Of a stretch of 5,131 bases of DNA, positions 1-5,131 are shown one piece after another. Origin of the DNA: an uncultured Clostridia bacterium (lineage in GTDB: Bacteria; Bacillota; Clostridia; Christensenellales; Borkfalkiaceae); assembly GCA_945835865.1 (NCBI GenBank), contig CAMAJQ010000087.1, forward strand, positions 1 through 5,131. The letters run 5' to 3'. Numbering within the stretch: position 1 is the first letter of the stretch; each line of letters starts with the position of its first letter. The notes beneath the pieces are model-generated. The model saw nothing but the letters and a program-made list of their open reading frames with translations. It made no database searches and was not told where the DNA came from. The position numbers and the translations under genes are program-made.

Positions 1-138
1 GCGGCAAAAACGGCGAAAAAAGCTTTTAAAGAAAATATTTCCCTCAAAGAAGCCTGCGTATCGCTCGGTTTCCTGACGGCAGAAAAATTCGACGAGGTTT
101 TCCACCCCGAAGAGATGGCTTATCCGCATAAAAAATAA
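1..138 (+). CDS. Class II fumarate hydratase / aspartate ammonia-lyase family, C-terminal fragment
   Basis: Frame 1 is open from the window edge to TAA at 136-138 and gives the last 45 residues of a protein. The sequence contains SLKEACVSLGFLTAEKFDEV followed by a PEEM motif and a short basic tail. This is the pattern of the small C-terminal domain of the fumarase C / aspartase superfamily (LKEA...LGFLT..EFDE...PE.M). These homotetrameric cytosolic lyases interconvert fumarate with malate (FumC) or with aspartate (AspA). The active-site regions lie upstream of the window, so the two cannot be separated with certainty; the 'LKEA..LGFLT' wording favours fumarase. The stop is only 19 bp before the hdrB start, on the same strand and with no terminator between them, so cotranscription with the hdr genes is likely. 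Confidence 0.8.
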   Translation, partial: AAKTAKKAFKENISLKEACVSLGFLTAEKFDEVFHPEEMAYPHKK

Positions 139-145
139 TTTTCGC

Positions 146-150
146 AAGGA
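146..150 (+). promoter_or_regulatory. Ribosome binding site of hdrB
   Basis: AAGGA lies 7 nt before the ATG at 158. It sits in the 19-bp gap after the lyase stop codon. The gap is too short for an independent promoter plus leader and contains no recognisable -10/-35 pair, which supports readthrough from the upstream gene. Confidence 0.7.
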
Positions 151-157
151 AAAACAG

Positions 158-943
158 ATGAGAATCAGTTATTATCCCGGATGCACGCTGAAGACGCAGG
201 CAAAGGATCTCGACCGTTACGCAAGAGTATCCGCGCAAGTTCTCGGCGTTGAAATGGATGAAATTGAAAACTGGCAATGCTGCGGAGGCGTGTATAACAC
301 GTCGCGCGACGAAATTGCCACGAAATTATCCGCCCTGAGAGCGTTGGAACAGGCAAAAAGGAATGGGGGAAAACTCCTGACTCTTTGCTCGGCTTGTCAT
401 AACGTGATCAAACGGGTGAACGACGATGCGAAAAACGACGAGAATTTCTGCGCAAAAGCAAACGCTTATCTTTCATTCGATGAACCGTATCGCGGGGAAA
501 CGCAGGTGATCCATTACCTTGAAATGCTGCGCGACGAAATCGGTTTTCAAAAAATCGCAGAAAAAATCGTACGTCCCGTAAAGAAAAAAATCGCGGGGTA
601 TTACGGCTGTCTGCTTCTTCGCCCGAGTAAGGTAATGGCTTTCGACAACCCGGAAAATCCTTCCGTCCTCGAAAATTTCATTGAGGCGATCGGAGGAGAT
701 CCCGTTCGTTTTCCGATGCGGAACGAGTGTTGCGGCGCATACGTTTCCTTCAAAGACAAAGACCTTACCGCGAAGAGAAGCCGTTTGGTGATTGAAAGCG
801 CAGAGAGCGCAGGGGCGGAAATCGTCGTCACAGCGTGCCCGCTTTGTCTGTACAATCTCAGAAAGAACGGCGGAGGAAAAATCGACGTCGTCTATTTTAC
901 CGAACTTCTTGCAGAGGCTTTGGGGGTAAAAGAAAATGGATAA
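158..943 (+). CDS. hdrB: HdrB-like heterodisulfide reductase subunit B (two CCG domains)
   Basis: This 261-residue cytosolic protein has two complete CCG (cysteine-rich) domains. The first uses C9, C41-C42 and C77/C80, with spacing C-X31-CC-X34-C-X2-C. The second uses C151, C191-C192 and C227/C230, with spacing C-X39-CC-X34-C-X2-C. In methanogen HdrB such motifs bind two noncubane [4Fe-4S] clusters that cleave the CoM-S-S-CoB disulfide, so the catalytic machinery appears intact. The N-terminus (ISYYPGC) is the family's usual start, and AAGGA at 146-150 supports this ATG. At 261 residues it is somewhat shorter than methanogen HdrB (about 290-300). There are no membrane segments. It overlaps hdrC by 8 nt. 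In a bacterium the substrate is unlikely to be CoM-S-S-CoB; another disulfide or acceptor is inferred. Family assignment is secure, substrate unknown. Confidence 0.93.
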   Translation: MRISYYPGCTLKTQAKDLDRYARVSAQVLGVEMDEIENWQCCGGVYNTSRDEIATKLSALRALEQAKRNGGKLLTLCSACHNVIKRVNDDAKNDENFCAKANAYLSFDEPYRGETQVIHYLEMLRDEIGFQKIAEKIVRPVKKKIAGYYGCLLLRPSKVMAFDNPENPSVLENFIEAIGGDPVRFPMRNECCGAYVSFKDKDLTAKRSRLVIESAESAGAEIVVTACPLCLYNLRKNGGGKIDVVYFTELLAEALGVKENG

Positions 944-1322
944 ACGGGAAACGGGTGAACAAATCCTGCGGATTTCGGGCACAGAGATCCGAAAATGCAT
1001 GAAATGCGGTAAATGTTCGGGCAGATGTCCCGCTTATCGGGAAATGGATATCAAACCGCATCAGTTCGTCGGTTATCTCATAAAAGGGAAAACGGAAAAA
1101 CTGCTTGAAAGCGAAGCGATCTGGCATTGTCTTTCCTGCATGGCATGCGTCGAACGCTGTCCGAGAGGCGTCGCGCCGCAGGGCGTGATCGAAGCAGTCC
1201 GCACGACGGTGACGAGAATGCAGGGAAAGAACGGTATTTCCGCCGAAGATATCCCACCGATCGTGGATGAATTGATTCCTCAGCAACTGCTTGTCAGCGC
1301 GTACAGAAAATACAACAAATAA
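936..1322 (+). CDS. hdrC: HdrC-like heterodisulfide reductase subunit C (two [4Fe-4S])
   Basis: This small 128-residue soluble ferredoxin-like protein carries two classical [4Fe-4S] motifs: C21-X2-C24-X2-C27-X3-C31-P and C65-X2-C68-X2-C71-X3-C75-P. They are separated by a helical stretch containing the HdrC-typical 'DIKPHQFV' (38-45). HdrC relays electrons from HdrA to the noncubane clusters of HdrB. The start codon lies inside the end of hdrB (8-nt overlap) and is preceded only by a G-rich partial Shine-Dalgarno (GGGGGT, 922-927), so translational coupling is likely. The protein is short compared with methanogen HdrC (about 180 residues), with little sequence after the second cluster beyond one helical tail. 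No transmembrane helix is seen, which argues against an HdrE/DsrM-linked membrane form. Confidence 0.92.
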   Translation: MDKRETGEQILRISGTEIRKCMKCGKCSGRCPAYREMDIKPHQFVGYLIKGKTEKLLESEAIWHCLSCMACVERCPRGVAPQGVIEAVRTTVTRMQGKNGISAEDIPPIVDELIPQQLLVSAYRKYNK

Positions 1323-1339
1323 ACAGAGAGAGACAAAAT

Positions 1340-3331
1340 ATGCAGAGAATCGGAGTTTTTATATGCTGGTGCGGCAGTAATATCGCCGCGACGGTAGACG
1401 TGGAGAGACTCGCCCAACTTATCAAAGCCGAACCGGGCGTCGTCTTTTCTGCCGATTACCAATATATGTGCTCGGAAAACGGACAGCAACTGATCAAAAA
1501 CGCAGTAAAAGATTATAATCTTACGGGTATCGTGATCGGATCCTGCTCGCCGAGAATGCACGAGGCGACCTTTCGCAAAGCCGCGGAAAGCGTCGGGCTC
1601 AATCCTTACATGGTGGAAGTAGCAAATCTGAGAGAACAGTGCTCCTGGATCCATAAAGACAGGGAAGAAGCAACGAAGAAAGCCCTCGTACTCCTTCGTA
1701 CGGCGATTGCAAAAGTCCGCCTTGACGCGCCCCTTACGGCAGGGGAGAGTCCCGTCGTCAAAAGAGCGCTTGTGATCGGCGGGGGAATTGCGGGCATTCA
1801 GGCCGCTCTCGATATCGCCGAAGCGGGTTTCCCCGTCGATATCGTGGAAAAGAATCCTACGATCGGCGGAAGAATGGCTCAACTCGATAAGACCTTTCCG
1901 ACGCTCGATTGTTCGGCGTGTATTCTGACTCCGAAAATGGTCGATTGCGCACAGAATGAAAATATCGATATCCTTTCTTATTCCGAAGTCGAAGACGTCA
2001 AGGGTTTCGTCGGGAATTTCAAAGTCAGAATCAGAAGGAAGGCGAGATACGTCGACGAGACAAAGTGCACGGGGTGTAAAGTCTGTATGGAAAAATGCCC
2101 CTCGAAAAAAGGTCTCAACGAGTTCAACATGAATCTCAATAACCGTACGGCGATCTATATCCCGTTTGCCCAGGCAATTCCGAACGTCGCGGTTATCGAT
2201 CCGACGCAATGCCTGAAATTGAAAACGGGCAAATGCGGCGTCTGTCAGAAATTCTGCGGTGCGGGCGCCATCGATTATACGATGCAGGACACTTTCGTCG
2301 AGAGAGAATACGGCGCGATCGTCGTGGCGACGGGTTTCCGCCCGATCAACGTCGACGCCTTCAACGAATACGGATACAGCGACAACAAAGATGTCATCAC
2401 TTCTCTCGAACTCGAAAGGCTGATGAACGCTGCGGGGCCCACCAACGGCGTCCTTCTCCGCCCGTCCGACAACACGCATCCGAAGGTAATCACCTTTATT
2501 CAATGCGTCGGCTCGCGTGACGTGTCCGGATGCGGAAAACCGTATTGCTCCAAGATCTGTTGTATGTATACGGCAAAACACGCCATGCTCATCCGTGAAA
2601 AATATCCCGACACCGAAGTTCACGTCTTCTACATCGACGTCAGAACGCCCGGAAAAAATTACGACGAGTTTTATCGCCGTGCCGTTGAACAATACGGCGT
2701 CGATTACATAAAGGGAATGGTCGGCAAAGTGTGGAACGAAAACGGGAAATTGATGGTGCAGGGCGCCGATCTGATCGAGAACGAGCAGGTGGTCATTCCT
2801 TCCGATCTCGTCGTCCTCGCTACGGCGATCGAACCCGAACCTTCCGTCCGCAAGATCGCGACCCTTCTTACCGCAAGTATCGATACGAACAATTTCCTCA
2901 ATGAGTCTCACCCCAAACTCCGTCCCGTGGAAAGCCCGACGGCTGGCGTTTATCTCGCAGGAGTCTGTCAGGGCCCCAAGGACATTCCCGAAACCGTTTC
3001 ACAGGCTTCCGCCTGTGCGGCGAAAGTCATCGGTCTTCTCGTCAAAAATCATCTGAAAACAAATCCCTGCGTAGCTCGTCCGGACGAAACGGCTTGTAAC
3101 GGCTGTTCGCAGTGCGCAAACGTCTGCGCGTACGGCGCGATCACTTACGTCGATAAAGAGTTCCGCATCGGCGGAGGGAAAACGGAAACGAGAAGAGTCG
3201 CGCAGGTCAATCCCGCCGTCTGTCAGGGGTGCGGCGCCTGTACGGTCACATGTCCGTCGGGAGCAATGGATTTATCCGGTTTCAGCACGGCTCAGATTCT
3301 TTCGGAGGTGGAAGCAATATGCAGGAAGTAA
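1340..3331 (+). CDS. hdrA: HdrA-like flavin-based electron-bifurcating subunit
   Basis: This 663-residue FAD and iron-sulfur protein is the core of the complex. Domains in order are: an HdrA N-terminal domain (1-135) with C9, C11, C44, C69 and C101 and the signature GSCSPRMHEATF; a thioredoxin-reductase-like FAD domain starting at GGGIAG (147-152) with IGGRMAQLDKTFPTLDCSAC (175-194); an inserted ferredoxin domain with C243/C246/C249/C253 and C291/C299/C302/C306; a return to the FAD fold with VVATGF (328-333) and a cysteine-rich stretch C389-C408; and a C-terminal ferredoxin with C586/C589/C592/C596 and C628/C631/C634/C638. In HdrABC complexes the FAD splits electron pairs between ferredoxin and the HdrBC branch. 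The length matches stand-alone HdrA, with no fused MvhD. The start follows a 17-nt gap with only a weak GAGAGAG-type ribosome site, but the N-terminus GVFICWCG is canonical. Family assignment is very secure; bifurcation is inferred from the family. Confidence 0.95.
   Translation: MQRIGVFICWCGSNIAATVDVERLAQLIKAEPGVVFSADYQYMCSENGQQLIKNAVKDYNLTGIVIGSCSPRMHEATFRKAAESVGLNPYMVEVANLREQCSWIHKDREEATKKALVLLRTAIAKVRLDAPLTAGESPVVKRALVIGGGIAGIQAALDIAEAGFPVDIVEKNPTIGGRMAQLDKTFPTLDCSACILTPKMVDCAQNENIDILSYSEVEDVKGFVGNFKVRIRRKARYVDETKCTGCKVCMEKCPSKKGLNEFNMNLNNRTAIYIPFAQAIPNVAVIDPTQCLKLKTGKCGVCQKFCGAGAIDYTMQDTFVEREYGAIVVATGFRPINVDAFNEYGYSDNKDVITSLELERLMNAAGPTNGVLLRPSDNTHPKVITFIQCVGSRDVSGCGKPYCSKICCMYTAKHAMLIREKYPDTEVHVFYIDVRTPGKNYDEFYRRAVEQYGVDYIKGMVGKVWNENGKLMVQGADLIENEQVVIPSDLVVLATAIEPEPSVRKIATLLTASIDTNNFLNESHPKLRPVESPTAGVYLAGVCQGPKDIPETVSQASACAAKVIGLLVKNHLKTNPCVARPDETACNGCSQCANVCAYGAITYVDKEFRIGGGKTETRRVAQVNPAVCQGCGACTVTCPSGAMDLSGFSTAQILSEVEAICRK
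3304..3310 (+). promoter_or_regulatory. Ribosome binding site that sets the flxD/mvhD start
   Basis: GGAGGTG lies 8 nt before the ATG at 3319, inside the last codons of hdrA. It decides between this start and an in-frame ATG at 3229. The earlier start would add 30 residues that are unlike the family and read entirely through the hdrA C-terminal ferredoxin motif. Confidence 0.8.
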
Positions 3332-3771
3332 ATACGGAAAACGAAAAGTTCGTACCGAATATCGTCGCTTTTTGTTGCAATTGGTGTTCGTATGCGGGCG
3401 CAGATCTTGCAGGGTCAAGCAGACTTTCTTATCCTGCAAACGTAAAAATCGTACGCGTTCCCTGTTCCTGCCGCGTAAATCCGACTTTCGTTCTCAAAGC
3501 CTTTCAGCGCGGCGCGGACGGCGTCATCCTCTGCGGCTGTCATCCGGGAGACTGTCACTACGTAACGGGAAACTATTATACCCGTCGGAGAATGGCACTT
3601 CTGTTCAGTTTTCTCGACTATCTCGGAATCGAAAAAGAACGCACGAGGGTAGAATGGGTTTCTGCTGCAGAGGGCGCAAAATTTTCCGCCGTGATGAACG
3701 ATTTCGTCAGGCAGGTTACCGCTCTCGGCGAAAACAAAAGGATATCCGACCTCAGGGTCAAGGAGGAATGA
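3319..3771 (+). CDS. flxD: MvhD/FlxD-type [2Fe-2S] electron-transfer subunit
   Basis: This 150-residue protein belongs to the MvhD family (methyl-viologen-reducing hydrogenase delta subunit). It shows the hallmark FCCNWCSYAGAD (18-29), VPCSCRVNP (47-55), the conserved FVLKAFQRGADGV (57-69) and CGCHPGDCHY (72-81) with RRR shortly after. In the HdrABC-MvhAGD structure this subunit binds one [2Fe-2S] cluster and passes electrons from the electron-donating module to HdrA. It has eight cysteines (19, 20, 23, 49, 51, 72, 74, 79), more than one cluster needs. The start at 3319 is supported by the GGAGGTG site and overlaps hdrA by 13 nt, implying coupled translation. With no hydrogenase or formate dehydrogenase genes nearby and FlxC/FlxB-like genes following, the FlxD role is preferred over MvhD proper. 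Confidence 0.9.
   Translation: MQEVNTENEKFVPNIVAFCCNWCSYAGADLAGSSRLSYPANVKIVRVPCSCRVNPTFVLKAFQRGADGVILCGCHPGDCHYVTGNYYTRRRMALLFSFLDYLGIEKERTRVEWVSAAEGAKFSAVMNDFVRQVTALGENKRISDLRVKEE
3761..3766 (+). promoter_or_regulatory. Ribosome binding site of the FlxC-like gene
   Basis: AGGAGG is a full consensus site 8 nt before the ATG at 3775 and lies within the last codons of flxD. A nearer ATG at 3768 is in another frame and hits a stop after six codons, so 3775 is the real start. Confidence 0.8.
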
Positions 3772-3774
3772 TCG

Positions 3775-4758
3775 ATGAACGCACTTGAAAACGCAATGAT
3801 CGAAAAAGCGCGCGACCTTCTTGAAAAAGGAGTCGTAAAAAGAGTCGTCGGATGGGAAAGAGGTGAATTTGCTTACGATCCCTCTCCTGCCACCTTTGAG
3901 TCCGCTCAATCACTCGAATCCTTCGTCTATAACGATTTCTGCGGCGCAAACCTCTCTAAATATCTCATAAAAGTTTCTAAAAATGAAGGAAAAACCGCAG
4001 TTTTTCTGAAACCTTGCGATACTTACAGTCTGAATCAGTTAATCAAAGAACACCGCGTGGATCGCGAAAAGATCTATGCGATCGGTATCGAATGTCAGCA
4101 AAAACTGGACCATTTTGCAATCGAAAAAATCGGGATCGACGGAATCCGCGAAGAAAAATACGATGGAGACGAAGCGGTATTCCACTGTGTTGACGGAGAA
4201 AAAAGAGCGAAGAAAGAGGACGTCGTATTGCTCAGATGCCTGACGTGTAAGTCCAAAAAATTCGCGATCGCGGAAGATACCGTCGTTCTTCACGAAATGA
4301 CGGAATCCTGCGGCGACCGTTTTGAGGAAGTCAGAAAACTCTCAGGCATGACGGCAGACGAGAGATTTGCTTTCTGGCAAAACGAATTGTCCCGTTGCAT
4401 CCGTTGCAACGCCTGCAGAAACGTTTGTCCCGCGTGCACCTGTATCAAATGCGTGTTCGACAACCCGAAATCCGGCGTTGCGGCAAAAGCCAACGACGTT
4501 CCTTTTGAAGAACAACTCTTTCATATCATCCGCGCTTTTCACGTTTCGGGAAGATGTACGGATTGCGGCGAATGTTCCCGCGTTTGTCCTGAAAGAATAC
4601 CTCTGCATTTGCTGAACAGAAAATTTATTCTCGATATCAACGAAAACTACGGTGAATACCAGGCAGGAGAGGAAAGCGAAGGAAAAACGCCGCTTACTTC
4701 GTATCAGGTAACGGACGTCGAACCGGGTGACGCGGTGAGAAAAGGAGAGGACAGATAA
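3775..4758 (+). CDS. FlxC-like iron-sulfur subunit: FrhB/FdhB-like N-terminus plus 4Fe-4S dicluster
   Basis: This 327-residue soluble protein has two parts. Residues 1-200 resemble the F420-hydrogenase/formate dehydrogenase beta-subunit (FrhB/FdhB) fold, with VFLKPCDTYSLNQL (76-89), where FrhB proteins have a G.PCQ element, then GIEC (104-107) and a CXXC at C155/C158. Residues 200-290 are an HdrC-like dicluster ferredoxin with C208/C211/C214/C218 and C261/C264/C267/C271. Three further cysteines (C221, C223, C226) sit directly after the first motif. The last 35 or so residues look like a polar tail. The inferred role is electron relay between the NAD(P)H-oxidising FlxA and FlxD/HdrA. It starts 3 nt after the flxD stop with a consensus ribosome site. 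The FlxC label rests on assumed gene order (hdrA-flxD-C-B-A) and domain type; annotators may also call it 'coenzyme F420 hydrogenase beta subunit', although F420 use is not implied here. Confidence 0.82.
   Translation: MNALENAMIEKARDLLEKGVVKRVVGWERGEFAYDPSPATFESAQSLESFVYNDFCGANLSKYLIKVSKNEGKTAVFLKPCDTYSLNQLIKEHRVDREKIYAIGIECQQKLDHFAIEKIGIDGIREEKYDGDEAVFHCVDGEKRAKKEDVVLLRCLTCKSKKFAIAEDTVVLHEMTESCGDRFEEVRKLSGMTADERFAFWQNELSRCIRCNACRNVCPACTCIKCVFDNPKSGVAAKANDVPFEEQLFHIIRAFHVSGRCTDCGECSRVCPERIPLHLLNRKFILDINENYGEYQAGEESEGKTPLTSYQVTDVEPGDAVRKGEDR
4744..4750 (+). promoter_or_regulatory. Ribosome binding site of the FlxB-like gene
   Basis: The purine run GGAGAGG, inside the last codons of the FlxC-like gene, ends 9 nt before the ATG at 4760. 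The start is one base after the TAA of the preceding gene, consistent with tight translational coupling. Confidence 0.65.
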
Positions 4759-4759
4759 A

Positions 4760-5131
4760 ATGACGGTAAAAATAGCAAAAGAAAATCTTTCCCGTTTTTT
4801 CGATACCGTTTCCGAAAGATTTCCCCTTTTCATGCCTCTCAGAAAAGGGGAAAATACCGATTACGGTTATTACGAAAAGGGTTCGGAATTCGACCTCGAA
4901 ACTTTAAAGACTTCAAAATCGCCCAAAAACGTCTTTTTCCCGCAGAGCGAAAACATGATGAAATTCCGTACGGAAGGGAAGAAGATAGAAATCGAAGATA
5001 TCCGGGAAGAAAAGGCCCCCTTCGTTCTATTCGGCGTGAAGGCGTGCGATTACCGTGCGATTTCATTGCTCGATAATGTTTTTCTTCAGGAACCTGTCGA
5101 CACCTATTATAAAATCAGAAGAGACGCAGCC
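4760..5131 (+). CDS. FlxB-like / sulfhydrogenase beta-like iron-sulfur subunit, N-terminal part
   Basis: The first 124 codons of a protein run off the window edge. The visible part contains KNVFFPQSENMMKF (56-69) and FVLFGVKACDYRAISLLDNV (88-107). This is the pattern of the N-terminal domain of '4Fe-4S dicluster' proteins related to the sulfhydrogenase beta subunit and anaerobic sulfite reductase A (FFP.E..F ... FGVR.CD..A...LD). The two ferredoxin motifs expected in this family would lie in the C-terminal half, outside the window. It starts one base after the previous stop. In Flx-Hdr operons and in sulfhydrogenases this subunit pairs with an FAD/NAD(P)-binding subunit (FlxA / gamma), so flxA is predicted to follow. 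Calling it FlxB rather than FlxC depends on naming by order; the family itself is well supported. Confidence 0.8.
   Translation, partial: MTVKIAKENLSRFFDTVSERFPLFMPLRKGENTDYGYYEKGSEFDLETLKTSKSPKNVFFPQSENMMKFRTEGKKIEIEDIREEKAPFVLFGVKACDYRAISLLDNVFLQEPVDTYYKIRRDAA
4820..4853 (+). repeat. 12-bp perfect inverted repeat inside the FlxB-like gene
   Basis: TTTCCCCTTTTC (4820-4831) is exactly complementary to GAAAAGGGGAAA (4842-4853), with a 10-nt loop. The structure begins 60 nt after the start codon and covers codons about 21-32. No T-run follows, so it does not look like an intrinsic terminator. It may be chance from Phe/Pro/Lys/Gly codons, or an mRNA hairpin affecting translation or decay. Confidence 0.5.

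Noticed and set aside
139..157. Promoter between the lyase gene and hdrB.
   Set aside because: Only 19 bp are available and no -10/-35 pair is visible; a promoter inside the lyase gene cannot be judged from this window.
473..1000. A 175-codon minus-strand frame opposite hdrB/hdrC.
   Set aside because: Composition is that of an antisense shadow; hdrB and hdrC on the plus strand carry all the family motifs.
1280..2911. A 543-codon open frame on the minus strand opposite hdrA.
   Set aside because: It mirrors the codon bias of hdrA, has low-complexity R/D/F/H-rich composition, no recognisable domain, and lies opposite a certain gene.
3229..3318. Upstream in-frame ATG extending flxD by 30 residues.
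   Set aside because: The extension reads through the hdrA ferredoxin motif in another frame, resembles no family sequence, and the strong GGAGGTG site points to 3319.
3372..3788. Plus-strand 138-codon frame overlapping flxD.
   Set aside because: Arg/Ser-rich out-of-frame shadow of flxD without motifs.
4263..4272. 10-bp palindrome CGCGATCGCG containing the octamer GCGATCGC (HIP1-like).
   Set aside because: I noticed only this one copy, inside a coding sequence; HIP1 matters only when highly repeated, as in cyanobacteria.
4820..4853. The inverted repeat as an intrinsic terminator.
   Set aside because: It is inside a coding region and is not followed by a T-run.

Overview
The window is a compact, single-strand (+) operon fragment from a strict anaerobe. 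Every complete gene encodes a cytosolic, cysteine-rich redox subunit. Together they form a heterodisulfide-reductase-like (HdrABC) module joined to an Flx-type electron-input module, the arrangement known from FlxABCD-HdrABC complexes of sulfate reducers and other anaerobic bacteria. Clear Shine-Dalgarno sites (AAGGA, GGAGGTG, AGGAGG), roughly balanced base composition and the absence of methanogen-specific hydrogenase genes favour a bacterium, perhaps a clostridium-like Bacillota. The taxon cannot be fixed from this sequence.

Layout: 1-138 is the C-terminal end of a class II fumarase/aspartase-family lyase, fumarase favoured. After a 19-nt gap come hdrB (158-943, two CCG domains), hdrC (936-1322, two [4Fe-4S] motifs, overlapping hdrB by 8 nt), hdrA (1340-3331, FAD plus four ferredoxin-type cluster motifs) and a short mvhD/flxD-type gene (3319-3771, overlapping hdrA by 13 nt). 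These are followed by an FrhB-like/4Fe-4S dicluster subunit (3775-4758, FlxC-like) and the first 124 codons of a sulfhydrogenase-beta-like subunit (4760 to the window edge, FlxB-like). The expected FAD/NAD(P)-binding FlxA gene would lie just downstream. There is no gap over 20 bp between genes, no terminator, no RNA gene, no mobile element and no CRISPR array.

Inferred function: electrons from NAD(P)H enter at the missing FlxA subunit and pass through the FlxB/FlxC-like iron-sulfur proteins and the [2Fe-2S] FlxD to the bifurcating FAD of HdrA. There they split: a low-potential branch goes to ferredoxin, and a high-potential branch goes through HdrC to the noncubane clusters of HdrB, where a disulfide (or another acceptor) is reduced. 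The acceptor in this organism is unknown. The tight linkage to a fumarase-family gene, where Desulfovibrio has an alcohol dehydrogenase, is the most interesting clue in the window.
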